Origin: Paracoccaceae bacterium
GTDB lineage: Bacteria > Pseudomonadota > Alphaproteobacteria > Rhodobacterales > Rhodobacteraceae
NCBI GenBank assembly: GCA_902635985.1
Contig: CACPPZ010000008.1
Location: forward strand, 1-51,926
Length of the DNA stretch: 51,926 nt
Reading direction: 5' to 3'
The translations under genes and the position numbers were made by a program. Below the pieces are notes generated by a model, which saw only the letters and a list, made by a program, of their open reading frames with translations, did not search any database and was not told where the DNA came from. Position 1 is the first letter of the stretch. Every line of letters starts with the position of its first letter. Shown piece by piece: positions 1-10,571 of the stretch.

Positions 1-179
1 AAAATGCTCTGGATCGCGCTGGCGTGGAGGCTGTTTCGAAAATGCCTTCTCGTGATGAGCTTATTTCTTCCATTGTTGGATGTATAGGTGCACCGGCTGC
101 AACCATCGCAGGTGTTCTTGGTGCCCCCTCGAGCAATATTGCAAGTGTTATTTCTACAATTGAAGAAAGAGCTGCATGA
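1..179 (+). CDS. rplJ: 50S ribosomal protein L10, C-terminal part (truncated by window edge)
   Basis: An open frame runs from the window edge (first full codon at 3) to TGA at 177-179. Its product has the alanine-rich L10 C-terminus, with [19 protein letters not shown] followed by a short helical tail ending in EERAA. L10 anchors the L7/L12 stalk to 23S rRNA and usually autoregulates the rplJL leader, which lies outside this window. rplL follows 69 bases downstream, the standard order. The N-terminal two thirds are missing only because the window starts here. Confidence 0.93.
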   Translation, partial: NALDRAGVEAVSKMPSRDELISSIVGCIGAPAATIAGVLGAPSSNIASVISTIEERAA

Positions 180-248
180 AGCAATTGAATGGCGTGTTTT
201 ATGTAATGAAGCACGTTGGAACACAACTTAAAACGGAAAGAGTCGAAA

Positions 249-626
249 ATGGCTGATCTAAAAAAATTGGCAGAACAGATCGTTGGTCTTACCCTGCTAG
301 AAGCACAGGAACTTAAAACTATACTCAAAGATGAATACGGTATCGAACCCGCGGCGGGTGGAGCAGTAATGATGGCTGGACCTGCTGGAGATGCTGGTGG
401 AGCATCAGCAGAAGAAAAGTCTGAGTTTGATGTTGTTCTGAAGAGCGCAGGCGGCAACAAGATCGCTGTGATAAAAGAAGTCCGCAGTATTACTGGTCTA
501 GGTTTGAAAGAAGCTAAAGACTTAGTAGAGGCTGGCGGTAAAATAAAAGAAGGTGCCGAAAAAGCTGAAGCTGAAGAAATTAAGTCTAAGTTGGAAGCTG
601 CTGGTGCTGAAGTAGAACTGGCGTAA
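249..626 (+). CDS. rplL: 50S ribosomal protein L7/L12
   Basis: The 125-residue acidic, alanine-rich product is full length for L7/L12. It has an N-terminal dimerisation helix ([19 protein letters not shown]), a flexible Ala/Gly hinge at about residues 35-50, and the C-terminal factor-binding domain with the conserved [16 protein letters not shown] and [12 protein letters not shown] segments. The stalk recruits IF2, EF-Tu and EF-G to the ribosome. I chose the ATG at 249, since the 11 codons of open frame upstream are not part of the family and GGAAAG sits just before it. It is co-transcribed with rplJ. A hairpin at 649-677 separates it from rpoB. Confidence 0.97.
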   Translation: MADLKKLAEQIVGLTLLEAQELKTILKDEYGIEPAAGGAVMMAGPAGDAGGASAEEKSEFDVVLKSAGGNKIAVIKEVRSITGLGLKEAKDLVEAGGKIKEGAEKAEAEEIKSKLEAAGAEVELA

Positions 627-648
627 AACCATATTTGAACTACTTACT

Positions 649-677
649 AGCTGGATCTGGTATTTTCAGGTCCGGCT
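649..677 (+). terminator. Attenuator-like hairpin between rplL and rpoB
   Basis: An 11-base-pair stem (649-659 with 667-677, two G-U pairs) closes a 7-base loop and is followed by a pyrimidine-rich stretch (TCGTCTGTCTT). It starts 23 bases after the rplL stop. In E. coli a partial terminator at this place lowers rpoBC relative to rplJL transcription. The position and shape suggest the same role here, but there is no uninterrupted U tract, so partial termination or RNA processing are both possible. Confidence 0.5.
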
Positions 678-739
678 TCGTCTGTCTTATAAAGCATCAA
701 CCGACAGGGTGTTTTATTAGGAAAGATGTAAAACCGGGA

Positions 740-762
740 GACTTTCTAACGGGAAGAAAGTC
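740..762 (+). other. Second stem-loop in the rplL-rpoB spacer
   Basis: A perfect 8-base inverted repeat, GACTTTCT and AGAAAGTC, flanks a 7-base loop about 100 bases upstream of rpoB. It has no trailing T run, so it is more likely a processing or leader structure than a terminator. In E. coli an RNase III site lies in this spacer; a similar role here is inference only. Confidence 0.4.
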
Positions 763-858
763 AAGAATAGGTTTTCATAGGTCCACTCTCGTGTGGGAAT
801 GTAACTGGTACCCGACAGATTGCATTGCCAGTGAGATAAGTAAAAGGTGTGTAACAGC

Positions 859-3800
859 ATGGCACAGTCCTACATCGGCCAAAAACGTTTAAGAAAATAT
901 TATGGAAAAATTAGAGAAGTCCTAGATATGCCGAACCTCATCGAGGTTCAAAAGTCTTCTTACGATTTGTTCTTGAAATCTGGTGATCAACCTGAGCCCT
1001 TAGATGGCGAAGGAATAAAAGGTGTCTTCCAGTCTGTTTTCCCAATTAAGGATTTCAATGAAACATCAATACTTGAATTTGTGAGTTATGATTTAGAGCC
1101 GCCCAAGTATGATGTTGAAGAGTGCCAACAGCGAGATATGACTTACAGTGGCCCTTTGAAAGTTAAGCTTAGACTAATAGTTTTTGATGTTGATGAAGAT
1201 ACGGGTGCGAAGTCGGTCAAGGATATCAAAGAGCAAGATGTTTTCATGGGAGATATGCCTCTCATGACTCCAAACGGCACATTTGTTGTAAATGGCACAG
1301 AACGAGTAATTGTTTCGCAGATGCACAGATCACCGGGTGTATTTTTTGATCATGATAAAGGAAAAACGCATAGTTCTGGAAAGCTCCTTTTTGCCTGCAG
1401 AATTATCCCTTATCGCGGTTCGTGGCTGGATTTTGAATTTGACGCCAAGGATGTTGTATACGCCAGAATTGATCGTCGAAGGAAGCTTCCAGTAACAACT
1501 TTACTGTATGCTCTCGGAATGGATCAAGAAAGTATAATGGATGCCTACTACGAAACGGTACCATACAAACTTAACAAAAAGAACGGTTGGGTAACGAAGT
1601 TTTTTCCTGATCGAGTCCGGGGAACTCGGCCCACTTTTGATTTGGTTGACGCCGCTAGCGGAGAAGTAATCGCTGAAGCAGGAAAAAAAATAACCCCAAG
1701 AGCAGTTAAAAAGCTTAAAGATGAGGGTAAAGTCACTGAGCTATTGTTGCCTTATGATCAGATTGTTGGTCGGTTTGTTGCTAAAGACATAATTAATGAA
1801 GAAGATGGCGCGATTTTTGTAGAGGCTGGAGATGAGCTTACTGCTGAGTATGACAAAGAAGGTGTTCTAGTCGGTGGGACGCTTAAAGATCTTGCAGATG
1901 CCGGTGTGAACGAGATTCCTGTTTTAGATATCGATAACGTAAATGTCGGCGCATACATACGCAATACGATGGCTCAGGACAAAAATTTAAATAGAGACAC
2001 TGCTTTGCTTGACATTTACAGAGTAATGCGTCCGGGGGAACCTCCAACAGTCGAAGCAGCATCCACATTGTTCGACACATTATTTTTCGACAGTGAGCGT
2101 TATGATCTTTCAGCTGTCGGAAGGGTTAAAATGAATATGCGATTGGCACTTGATGCAGAGGATACCCAAAGGACGCTTAGAAGTGAAGATATCGTAGCAT
2201 GTATCAAAGCTTTGGTAGAATTGCGCGATGGTAAGGGAGAAGTTGATGATATTGACCACCTAGGAAATCGGCGGGTCCGGTCAGTAGGTGAGTTAATGGA
2301 AAATCAGTATCGCGTTGGTTTATTAAGAATGGAAAGAGCTATACGAGAGCGTATGTCCAGTGTTGAAATAGATAATGTGATGCCCCAAGACTTGATTAAT
2401 GCCAAGCCTGCCGCTGCTGCCGTTCGAGAGTTTTTTGGATCTAGCCAGCTATCTCAGTTTATGGATCAAACTAATCCGTTGTCTGAGGTCACTCATAAGC
2501 GGAGACTTTCTGCATTAGGGCCTGGTGGTTTAACAAGAGAACGTGCTGGATTTGAAGTCAGAGATGTTCATGCAACTCATTATGGACGTATGTGTCCGAT
2601 TGAAACGCCTGAAGGTCCAAATATTGGTTTGATTAACTCTTTGGCTACGTTCGCTCGTGTCAATAAGTATGGTTTTATTGAAACGCCATACCGAATAGTG
2701 AAAGACGGGCAAGTTACTGATGAGGTTCATTATTTGTCTGCCACGGAAGAGATGAGACACACTGTTGCTCAAGCTAATGCTAAGCTAGACCAATCCGGAA
2801 AATTTATTAGTGATCTAGTATCAACACGGCAAAATGGCGATTATACTTTAGCTCCAAATGAAAGTGTTGATTTAATAGACGTGAGCCCAAAGCAATTAGT
2901 TTCTGTCGCTGCATCTCTGATACCATTTCTTGAAAATGATGATGCTAATAGAGCTTTAATGGGTTCCAACATGCAGCGTCAGGCAGTTCCGTTGCTGAGC
3001 GCAGAAGCCCCACTAGTAGGTACAGGTATGGAGGGTGTTGTCGCTAGAGATTCGGGTGCCGCTATTATGGCAAAGCGTGCAGGAGTTATCGATCAAGTTG
3101 ATGCTCAGCGTATAGTTATAAGAGCTACCGAGGACCTTGAATTGGGTGACGCTGGAGTTGATATCTATCGACTCCGAAAATTTCAGAGGTCTAACCAAAA
3201 TACCTGTATTAATCAGCGCCCTTTAGTCAAGGTGGGGCAAACAGTTGGAAAAGGGGAAGTCATTGCAGATGGACCTTCAACTGATTTAGGTGAATTAGCT
3301 CTTGGCAAGAACGTAGTCGTGGCATTTATGCCCTGGAATGGATACAATTACGAAGACTCAATTCTTATTTCTGAACGTGTAGCCAGAGATGACGTATTCA
3401 CATCAGTGCACATCGAGGAGTTTGAGGTTGCTGCTCGTGATACCAAGTTAGGGCCAGAAGAAATAACTCGAGACATACCTAACGTGGGTGAAGAGGCGCT
3501 TAGGAATCTGGATGAGGCTGGAATAGTGTATATCGGTGCGGATGTTGAGCCTGGTGATATTTTGGTTGGCAAAATAACTCCTAAGGGCGAAAGTCCCATG
3601 ACACCAGAGGAAAAACTGCTGAGAGCAATATTTGGTGAAAAAGCTTCTGATGTGCGCGACACTTCTCTGCGGGTAAAGCCTGGGGACTATGGAACTGTTG
3701 TAGAAGTGCGAGTTTTCAATAGGCACGGGGTCGAAAAAGACGAGAGGGCACTTCAGATTGAGCGAGAAGAAGTTGAACGCTTGGCCAGAGACCGCGATGA

Positions 3801-4995
3801 CGAATTAGCAATATTGGATCGCAATATTTACGCTAGGTTAAAAAATACATTGGTAGGAAAAAACGTCGTTAAAGGTCCTAAGGGTGTTAAGCCTAACACG
3901 AAAATTGATGATGAGCTACTGGGCTCATTAACAAAAGGCCAATGGTGGCAACTTGCTCTTTCAGAAGAAAAAGATGCTCAAATTGTTGAGGCATTGAATG
4001 AGCAGTACGACGCTCAAAAACGTGCACTTGACGCTCGTTTCGACGACAAGGTAGAAAAAGTTCGTCGGGGAGATGATTTGCCTCCAGGCGTTATGAAAAT
4101 GGTTAAGGTATTCATAGCTGTAAAACGCAAGCTTCAGCCGGGTGATAAAATGGCAGGGCGTCATGGAAACAAAGGCGTGATATCCAAAGTTGTGCCAATG
4201 GAAGATATGCCTTTTCTTGAGGATGGAACTCCAGTTGACTTTTGTTTGAACCCTCTTGGTGTTCCTTCTCGAATGAACGTAGGTCAGATTTTGGAGACTC
4301 ATATGGGTTGGGCTGCGAGAGGTTTAGGTCTCCAAATTGATAATGCCATCCAAGATTATCGTAGAACGGGTGATTTAACGCCTGTTAAAGAAGCTATGCG
4401 GATAGCTTACGGACAAGATGTTTATGATGAAGGATTAAGTGATATTGATGACGATTCGTTGCTGGAGGCTGCAGGAAATGTTTCTAGGGGAGTCCCCATT
4501 GCTACTCCAGTTTTCGATGGTGCCAAAGAAGGTGACGTTGATGATGCCTTGAAGAGAGCTGGATTTGACCAGTCCGGTCAATCTATTCTTTATGACGGAC
4601 GAACAGGCGAACAGTTTAGCAGGCCTGTTACGGTTGGAATTAAGTATCTTCTTAAACTTCATCATCTTGTGGATGACAAAATCCATGCTCGTTCCACGGG
4701 TCCATATTCTCTCGTTACTCAGCAACCGTTAGGCGGTAAAGCTCAATTTGGCGGACAACGCTTTGGAGAGATGGAAGTTTGGGCTCTTGAGGCTTATGGT
4801 GCTGCCTATACTTTGCAGGAAATGCTGACTGTAAAGTCCGATGATGTGGCTGGCCGTACTAAGGTCTATGAGTCTATCGTTAAAGGTGAAGATAATTTTG
4901 AGGCTGGGGTTCCCGAGTCATTTAACGTGCTAGTTAAAGAGGTTCGTGGATTGGGGCTTAACATGGAACTTCTTGATGCAAAGGAGGACGATTAA
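859..4995 (+). CDS. rpoB: DNA-directed RNA polymerase subunit beta
   Basis: The 1378-residue product matches the usual alphaproteobacterial length. The N-terminus ([17 protein letters not shown]) fixes the start at the ATG at 859 rather than a GTG four codons upstream. The rifampicin-pocket segment ([22 protein letters not shown], here split by its start near residue 525) has wild-type-looking residues, and the downstream [10 protein letters not shown] and the C-terminal [24 protein letters not shown] segments are intact. It forms the catalytic core with RpoC and two RpoA. The 232-base spacer from rplL carries two hairpins, and rpoC follows after 51 bases. Confidence 0.98.
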   Translation: MAQSYIGQKRLRKYYGKIREVLDMPNLIEVQKSSYDLFLKSGDQPEPLDGEGIKGVFQSVFPIKDFNETSILEFVSYDLEPPKYDVEECQQRDMTYSGPLKVKLRLIVFDVDEDTGAKSVKDIKEQDVFMGDMPLMTPNGTFVVNGTERVIVSQMHRSPGVFFDHDKGKTHSSGKLLFACRIIPYRGSWLDFEFDAKDVVYARIDRRRKLPVTTLLYALGMDQESIMDAYYETVPYKLNKKNGWVTKFFPDRVRGTRPTFDLVDAASGEVIAEAGKKITPRAVKKLKDEGKVTELLLPYDQIVGRFVAKDIINEEDGAIFVEAGDELTAEYDKEGVLVGGTLKDLADAGVNEIPVLDIDNVNVGAYIRNTMAQDKNLNRDTALLDIYRVMRPGEPPTVEAASTLFDTLFFDSERYDLSAVGRVKMNMRLALDAEDTQRTLRSEDIVACIKALVELRDGKGEVDDIDHLGNRRVRSVGELMENQYRVGLLRMERAIRERMSSVEIDNVMPQDLINAKPAAAAVREFFGSSQLSQFMDQTNPLSEVTHKRRLSALGPGGLTRERAGFEVRDVHATHYGRMCPIETPEGPNIGLINSLATFARVNKYGFIETPYRIVKDGQVTDEVHYLSATEEMRHTVAQANAKLDQSGKFISDLVSTRQNGDYTLAPNESVDLIDVSPKQLVSVAASLIPFLENDDANRALMGSNMQRQAVPLLSAEAPLVGTGMEGVVARDSGAAIMAKRAGVIDQVDAQRIVIRATEDLELGDAGVDIYRLRKFQRSNQNTCINQRPLVKVGQTVGKGEVIADGPSTDLGELALGKNVVVAFMPWNGYNYEDSILISERVARDDVFTSVHIEEFEVAARDTKLGPEEITRDIPNVGEEALRNLDEAGIVYIGADVEPGDILVGKITPKGESPMTPEEKLLRAIFGEKASDVRDTSLRVKPGDYGTVVEVRVFNRHGVEKDERALQIEREEVERLARDRDDELAILDRNIYARLKNTLVGKNVVKGPKGVKPNTKIDDELLGSLTKGQWWQLALSEEKDAQIVEALNEQYDAQKRALDARFDDKVEKVRRGDDLPPGVMKMVKVFIAVKRKLQPGDKMAGRHGNKGVISKVVPMEDMPFLEDGTPVDFCLNPLGVPSRMNVGQILETHMGWAARGLGLQIDNAIQDYRRTGDLTPVKEAMRIAYGQDVYDEGLSDIDDDSLLEAAGNVSRGVPIATPVFDGAKEGDVDDALKRAGFDQSGQSILYDGRTGEQFSRPVTVGIKYLLKLHHLVDDKIHARSTGPYSLVTQQPLGGKAQFGGQRFGEMEVWALEAYGAAYTLQEMLTVKSDDVAGRTKVYESIVKGEDNFEAGVPESFNVLVKEVRGLGLNMELLDAKEDD

Positions 4996-5046
4996 AGCAA
5001 GTAGCTTTATTTAAATTAATCCTATTGCAGATATCGAGGTATAAAA

Positions 5047-8000
5047 ATGAACCAAGAACTTACAAATAATCCTTTTAACCCCCTTGCTTCTCCCAAGGTA
5101 TTTGATGAGATAAAAGTGTCTTTAGCTTCTCCTGAGAGAATACTTTCGTGGTCATACGGAGAGATTAAAAAGCCAGAGACCATAAACTACAGAACCTTTA
5201 AGCCCGAACGTGACGGTTTGTTTTGCGCTAGAATATTTGGCCCAACTAAAGATTACGAATGTCTTTGTGGTAAATATAAGCGTATGAAATACAGGGGTGT
5301 TGTATGCGAGAAATGTGGCGTCGAAGTGACCTTGCAGAAAGTGCGGCGTGAAAGGATGGGACACATAGAGCTAGCATCTCCGGTTGCTCATATTTGGTTT
5401 CTAAAGTCCCTCCCGTCTAGGATAGGTTTAATGCTTGATATGACACTACGTGATCTTGAGCGCGTCCTATACTTTGAAAATTACGTAGTGATAGAACCTG
5501 GTCTTACAGATCTTTCCTATGGGCAAATGCTTTCAGAGGAAGAATTTATGGATGCTCAGGATACTTATGGCATAGATGCCTTTACTGCAAACATTGGTGC
5601 TGAGGCTATCCGTGAGATGCTTGCTGTAATTGATCTGGAGGCAGAAGCAGACCGCTTAAGAGAAGAGCTTAAAGAAGCAACTGGTGAATTAAAACCAAAG
5701 AAAATTATTAAGCGATTAAAAGTTGTTGAAAGTTTTCTTGAGTCTGGAAATCGCCCAGAGTGGATGATTTTGACAGTCGTACCAGTTATCCCGCCGGAGT
5801 TGAGGCCTTTAGTCCCATTAGATGGTGGTCGATTTGCTACATCGGATCTTAACGATCTTTATCGCAGAGTGATAAACAGAAACAATCGTTTAAAGCGTTT
5901 GATAGAATTAAGAGCTCCAGATATCATTGTTCGGAACGAAAAGCGGATGCTTCAAGAGTCTGTAGATGCACTTTTTGATAACGGTCGAAGGGGGCGAGTA
6001 ATTACCGGGACAAACAAGCGTCCATTGAAATCGTTATCGGATATGCTGAAGGGTAAGCAGGGACGTTTCAGACAAAACCTTTTGGGTAAGCGTGTTGATT
6101 TTTCTGGTCGATCAGTAATCGTTACTGGGCCCGAGCTAAAGCTACATCAGTGTGGGTTGCCAAAGAAAATGGCCCTAGAGCTATTCAAGCCATTTATTTA
6201 TTCCAGACTTGAGGCTAAGGGACTTTCTTCAACTGTTAAGCAAGCTAAAAAGTTAGTGGAAAAAGAGCGACCTGAGGTTTGGGATATACTTGATGAAGTA
6301 ATCCGCGAGCACCCAGTTATGCTCAACAGGGCTCCTACGCTTCACAGGCTTGGTATTCAAGCTTTCGAGCCAGTTCTAATAGAAGGAAAAGCGATTCAGC
6401 TTCACCCTCTAGTATGCGCAGCCTTTAACGCTGATTTTGATGGTGATCAAATGGCTGTGCATGTGCCGTTAAGCCTTGAGGCACAACTGGAAGCTAGGGT
6501 CTTAATGATGTCGACAAATAACGTCTTGTCGCCAGCTAATGGAGCTCCCATTATAGTGCCGTCCCAGGATATGATCCTTGGCCTGTATTATACAACAATA
6601 GAGCGCGAGGGTATGAAAGGCGAAGGGATGTCTTTCAGCTCAATAGAAGAAGTACAGTATGCTTTAGATACTGAAACGGTACATCTTCATGCCAAGATAC
6701 AAGCCAGAATTACCCAAATTGATGAAGAAGGAAATGAAATTCTCAAACGGTTTGATACTACACCTGGCCGTGTGAGAATAGGTTCATTGCTTCCAAAAAA
6801 TGCAAAAGCACCATTCGATTTAGTTAACAAATTGTTGCGAAAGAAGGATGTGCAAAGTGTTATCGACACTGTTTATAGATATTGTGGCCAAAAAGAGTCT
6901 GTAATTTTTTGTGATCAAATTATGGGAATGGGTTTCAAAGAGGCTTTTAGGGCCGGTATCTCATTTGGTAAAGACGATATGGTTATTCCAGATGATAAGT
7001 GGGGCCTTGTTGATGAGACCAGAAGCCAGGTGAAGGATTTTGAGCAGCAGTATATGGATGGCCTGATTACTCAGGGTGAAAAATACAATAAAGTAGTGGA
7101 TGCATGGTCAAAATGTAATGATAAAGTTACTGATGCGATGATGGGAACGATTTCTTCTGGTACTCGTGATGAGGAAGGAGCAGAAGCTGAACCAAATTCA
7201 GTTTATATGATGGCACATTCAGGCGCCCGAGGTTCAGTTACCCAGATGAAGCAGTTGGGAGGGATGCGTGGTCTCATGGCTAAACCGAATGGTGATATCA
7301 TCGAGACGCCTATTATCTCTAACTTTAAAGAAGGGCTCACTGTTTTGGAGTATTTTAACTCTACCCATGGAGCAAGGAAAGGGTTATCAGATACTGCTTT
7401 AAAAACGGCTAACTCCGGGTACCTAACACGTCGTTTGGTGGATGTGGCTCAAGATTGCATTGTACGCATGCAGGACTGTGGAACAGAAAATTCCATCACG
7501 GCTGAGCCAGCAGTAAATGATGGGGAAATAGTTGCTTCTCTCGCAGAGCGTGTTTTGGGTCGTATTGCTGCCGAAGATATTTGTAACCCTGAGAATGGAG
7601 AAGTGATAACCTCTAAGGGCGAAATGGTCGATGAGCTTATGGCGGACCGTATTGATGAGTGTGGATTGCAATCAGCTCGTATAAGAAGTCCGCTTACCTG
7701 TGAGGCAGAAGAGGGTGTGTGCGCGAATTGCTATGGACGCGATCTTGCTAGAGGCACTAAAGTTAACGTTGGAGAAGCAGTAGGTATCATAGCAGCGCAA
7801 TCTATTGGTGAGCCAGGTACTCAGCTTACGATGAGAACTTTCCACATTGGCGGAGTAGCTCAGGGTGGCCAGCAATCATTTCTGGAGGCAAGCCAGGATG
7901 GTGTTATATCTTACGAAAACCCAATGACATTAAAGAATTCATCTGGCGAAACGTTGGTTGTTGGGCGAAATATGAAGCTGCGAATTGTCGACGAACAGGG

Positions 8001-9255
8001 AAATGAACGAGCAAGTCATAAGCTAGGTTATGGTTCAAAAGTTTTCATAAAAGAAGGGTCAAAGGTGTCGCGCGGTGATAAGTTATTTGAGTGGGATCCA
8101 TACACTCTTCCAATTATTGCTGAAAAAGCTGGAAGTGCAAAATTAGTCGACTTGGTAAACGGTATCGCAGTTCGAGAGGAGACTGATGACGCTACTGGAA
8201 TGACGCAGAAAATTGTTGTTGATTGGCGAGCTGCTCCGAAAGGCAATGATTTGAAACCAGAAATTATATTAGTTGATACGGATGGTGAACCTGTTCGCAA
8301 TGACGCTAATAATCCCATAACCTATCCGATGTCGGTAGACGCTATCTTGTCTATTGAAGATGGTTCAGAAATAAAAGCCGGTGATGTTATCGCTCGAATT
8401 CCGCGCGAAGGTGCTAAAACCAAGGATATTACAGGAGGTTTGCCCCGAGTTGCCGAGTTATTTGAGGCGAGGCGTCCGAAAGATCATGCTATTATTGCTG
8501 AGATCGACGGTTATGTTCGGTTTGGGCGTGATTATAAAAATAAAAGGCGCATTACAATTGAGCCAGCCGATGAAACGCTGGAGCCAGTGGAATATATGGT
8601 GCCTAAAGGTAAGCATATTCCGGTAGTTGAAGGTGATTTTGTGCAAAAGGGTGACTATATCATGGATGGCAATCCTGCCCCTCACGATATTTTGGCAATC
8701 ATGGGTATTGAAGCTCTTGCAAATTATATGATTGATGAGGTTCAAGATGTCTACCGTTTGCAGGGTGTTAAAATAAATGACAAACACGTTGAGGTAATTG
8801 TCCGCCAGATGCTACAAAAATGGGAGATATCTGATAGTGGTGACACCACGTTACTCAAGGGAGAGCATGTTGATAAAGCCGAATTTGACGCTGCTAATGA
8901 GAAGTCTTTAGCCAAGGGTGGAAGACCAGCACAGGGTGAGCCTATTTTATTGGGTATTACTAAGGCATCTTTGCAAACTCGGTCATTTATTTCTGCGGCT
9001 TCTTTCCAGGAGACCACTCGTGTACTGACAGAGGCTTCAGTGCAGGGTAAAAGGGATAAGTTGGTTGGTTTGAAAGAGAACGTCATTGTTGGAAGGTTGA
9101 TACCTGCTGGAACTGGTGGTGCAGCATTGAGAGTGCGACGCATAGCAAGTGCGCGAGACAAAGTAGTGATCGATGCCAGAATTGAGGAAGAAAATGCAGC
9201 GGCTCAGTTGGAAGCTCCATCTACTGAAGAAGTCGTTACATCAGATGTGGAGTAA
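5047..9255 (+). CDS. rpoC: DNA-directed RNA polymerase subunit beta'
   Basis: The 1402-residue product is full length. Visible landmarks are the N-terminal zinc site (Cys72, Cys74, Cys87, Cys90), the catalytic magnesium loop NADFDGDQ with Asp463, Asp465 and Asp467, the bridge/trigger-loop region (GSRGSVTQ-type segment and [16 protein letters not shown]), and a second zinc cluster in the [13 protein letters not shown] segment. It supplies the active site for RNA synthesis. GAGGT at 5036-5040 is the ribosome-binding site. It ends the rplJL-rpoBC unit and is followed by a hairpin and a new promoter. Confidence 0.98.
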   Translation: MNQELTNNPFNPLASPKVFDEIKVSLASPERILSWSYGEIKKPETINYRTFKPERDGLFCARIFGPTKDYECLCGKYKRMKYRGVVCEKCGVEVTLQKVRRERMGHIELASPVAHIWFLKSLPSRIGLMLDMTLRDLERVLYFENYVVIEPGLTDLSYGQMLSEEEFMDAQDTYGIDAFTANIGAEAIREMLAVIDLEAEADRLREELKEATGELKPKKIIKRLKVVESFLESGNRPEWMILTVVPVIPPELRPLVPLDGGRFATSDLNDLYRRVINRNNRLKRLIELRAPDIIVRNEKRMLQESVDALFDNGRRGRVITGTNKRPLKSLSDMLKGKQGRFRQNLLGKRVDFSGRSVIVTGPELKLHQCGLPKKMALELFKPFIYSRLEAKGLSSTVKQAKKLVEKERPEVWDILDEVIREHPVMLNRAPTLHRLGIQAFEPVLIEGKAIQLHPLVCAAFNADFDGDQMAVHVPLSLEAQLEARVLMMSTNNVLSPANGAPIIVPSQDMILGLYYTTIEREGMKGEGMSFSSIEEVQYALDTETVHLHAKIQARITQIDEEGNEILKRFDTTPGRVRIGSLLPKNAKAPFDLVNKLLRKKDVQSVIDTVYRYCGQKESVIFCDQIMGMGFKEAFRAGISFGKDDMVIPDDKWGLVDETRSQVKDFEQQYMDGLITQGEKYNKVVDAWSKCNDKVTDAMMGTISSGTRDEEGAEAEPNSVYMMAHSGARGSVTQMKQLGGMRGLMAKPNGDIIETPIISNFKEGLTVLEYFNSTHGARKGLSDTALKTANSGYLTRRLVDVAQDCIVRMQDCGTENSITAEPAVNDGEIVASLAERVLGRIAAEDICNPENGEVITSKGEMVDELMADRIDECGLQSARIRSPLTCEAEEGVCANCYGRDLARGTKVNVGEAVGIIAAQSIGEPGTQLTMRTFHIGGVAQGGQQSFLEASQDGVISYENPMTLKNSSGETLVVGRNMKLRIVDEQGNERASHKLGYGSKVFIKEGSKVSRGDKLFEWDPYTLPIIAEKAGSAKLVDLVNGIAVREETDDATGMTQKIVVDWRAAPKGNDLKPEIILVDTDGEPVRNDANNPITYPMSVDAILSIEDGSEIKAGDVIARIPREGAKTKDITGGLPRVAELFEARRPKDHAIIAEIDGYVRFGRDYKNKRRITIEPADETLEPVEYMVPKGKHIPVVEGDFVQKGDYIMDGNPAPHDILAIMGIEALANYMIDEVQDVYRLQGVKINDKHVEVIVRQMLQKWEISDSGDTTLLKGEHVDKAEFDAANEKSLAKGGRPAQGEPILLGITKASLQTRSFISAASFQETTRVLTEASVQGKRDKLVGLKENVIVGRLIPAGTGGAALRVRRIASARDKVVIDARIEEENAAAQLEAPSTEEVVTSDVE

Positions 9256-9269
9256 GTGAATTAGTATCT

Positions 9270-9304
9270 AGTAAAAACGCGCAGTCTTGCTGTGGGCTTT
9301 TACT
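9270..9304 (+). terminator. Possible terminator after rpoC
   Basis: An imperfect hairpin has outer arms AGTAAAA and TTTTACT and inner arms CAG and CTG, 14 bases after the rpoC stop. The 3' arm provides a T-rich segment but there is no long T run after it. The location before a strong promoter at 9450 supports transcription termination, although the inner stem has mismatches. Confidence 0.4.
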
Positions 9305-9449
9305 TTAGTGCTCGTGTGAGCGTTTATATTTTTAAGGATTGAGTTGTCCTTTTAGGGTCTTTTTGATTAATTGGGTGTGCAAAACCTTATTTATTATAAC
9401 TCTCTGTTTATATGACATTTATTATTTGATAATAATAAGATACCCACTG

Positions 9450-9478
9450 TTGACAAATTAATCGACTCCTCATATACG
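9450..9478 (+). promoter_or_regulatory. Promoter of the rpsL-rpsG-fusA-tuf operon
   Basis: A perfect -35 box TTGACA (9450-9455) is followed after exactly 17 bases by the -10-like TATACG (9473-9478). It sits in the 444-base gap between rpoC and rpsL and predicts a start near 9485, giving a leader of roughly 215 nucleotides before rpsL. It is the best sigma-70-type promoter match I found in the window. Confidence 0.7.
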
Positions 9479-9484
9479 CACGCC

Positions 9485-9699
9485 TAAATCGAATGGTAAA
9501 TCTCAATTCGAATTCATATATCTAGTGGTCAAGATCCGGGCAGAGCCTCGATCCTCTGGAAACCTACCGCTTAGTTCTCGTTAGAAAGAGAGCAAAAGCG
9601 GCTTTTGCGTTTGTGGAAACATAAACCGCGAAAAATTCGTCGCACTTGGCTTTTGCTTGGTGCAAAGTAAAATGTTTGAGCCAAACGGGGAATGCCTGA
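9485..9699 (+). promoter_or_regulatory. Long 5' leader of the str operon with inverted repeat
   Basis: No convincing gene lies between the promoter at 9450-9478 and rpsL. The leader contains a perfect 7-base inverted repeat, GCAAAAG-CGG-CTTTTGC (9592-9608), and a related CTTTTGC-type segment near 9650. E. coli regulates the str operon through S7 binding at the rpsL-rpsG junction, so a 200-base structured leader upstream of rpsL would be a different arrangement. The function is unknown. Confidence 0.4.
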
Positions 9700-10071
9700 A
9701 TGCCTACAATACAACAGCTGATACGTAAACCACGGCAGCCAAAGATAAAGCGTTCTAAGTCTATGCACTTGGAGCAGTGCCCTCAGAAGAGAGGTGTGTG
9801 CACAAGAGTTTACACAACCACACCTAAAAAACCAAACTCAGCCATGCGAAAAGTGGCAAAAGTGAGATTAACCAATGGATACGAAGTAATATCATATATT
9901 CCCGGTGAAAAACATAACCTTCAAGAGCACTCAGTCGTTTTGATAAGAGGTGGTCGAGTCAAAGATTTACCTGGTGTGCGTTATCACATTTTGCGTGGAG
10001 TGTTAGATACTCAAGGCGTAAAAGATAGAAAACAACGTCGTTCGAAATACGGCGCTAAACGGCCTAAATAG
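9700..10071 (+). CDS. rpsL: 30S ribosomal protein S12
   Basis: The 123-residue protein has the S12 signature [12 protein letters not shown] and the [13 protein letters not shown] segment, with the lysines and proline that monitor codon-anticodon pairing in the A site all retained (streptomycin-sensitive type residues). It begins [12 protein letters not shown], the family N-terminus. A second ATG lies eight bases upstream in another frame and is not used. First gene of the rpsL-rpsG-fusA-tuf operon, with rpsG 12 bases downstream. Confidence 0.98.
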   Translation: MPTIQQLIRKPRQPKIKRSKSMHLEQCPQKRGVCTRVYTTTPKKPNSAMRKVAKVRLTNGYEVISYIPGEKHNLQEHSVVLIRGGRVKDLPGVRYHILRGVLDTQGVKDRKQRRSKYGAKRPK

Positions 10072-10083
10072 GGGGAATAGAAT

Positions 10084-10554
10084 ATGTCTCGACGTCACGC
10101 GGCCGAAAAACGGGAAATTCTTCCAGATGCAAAATTTGGAGATCGCGTTCTCAGTAAATTCATGAATAATCTTATGGTTGATGGTAAAAAGTCTATTGCT
10201 GAGAAAATTGTTTACAATGCCCTTGATCGCGTTGAAGGAAAGCTTAAACGCGCACCGGTTGAGGTATTTCATGAAGCCTTGGATAATATTAAGCCTACAG
10301 TAGAAGTTAGGTCGAGGCGGGTAGGTGGCGCTACTTACCAAGTGCCTGTAGAGGTGCGCCCCGAGCGCCGAGAAGCTCTCGCAATTCGTTGGTTAATCTC
10401 TGCAAGCCGCGGTCGTAATGAAAATACAATGGAAGAACGTTTGGCTGGAGAGCTTATGGATGCAGTTAACTCAAGGGGTTCTGCAGTAAAGAAACGTGAA
10501 GATACGCATAAAATGGCTGATGCAAACAAAGCATTTAGCCATTACCGCTGGTAA
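10084..10554 (+). CDS. rpsG: 30S ribosomal protein S7
   Basis: The 156-residue product begins [15 protein letters not shown] and contains the S7 core segments [19 protein letters not shown] and [10 protein letters not shown], ending KAFSHYRW. S7 nucleates assembly of the 30S head and contacts the E and P sites. GGGGGAA (10071-10077) precedes the ATG. It lies 12 bases after rpsL and 17 before fusA, so translational coupling in the operon is likely. Confidence 0.98.
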   Translation: MSRRHAAEKREILPDAKFGDRVLSKFMNNLMVDGKKSIAEKIVYNALDRVEGKLKRAPVEVFHEALDNIKPTVEVRSRRVGGATYQVPVEVRPERREALAIRWLISASRGRNENTMEERLAGELMDAVNSRGSAVKKREDTHKMADANKAFSHYRW

Positions 10555-10571
10555 AAGTAGAGGCTAGAAAA

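Noticed and set aside
635-892. 85-codon open frame between rplL and rpoB
   Set aside because: It overlaps the rpoB start, has no family resemblance or ribosome-binding site, and covers the hairpin-rich spacer; treated as non-coding leader.
3348-3726. Long reverse-strand open frames within rpoB and other ribosomal genes
   Set aside because: They are mirror frames of highly conserved forward genes, with low-complexity serine-rich products and no start signals.
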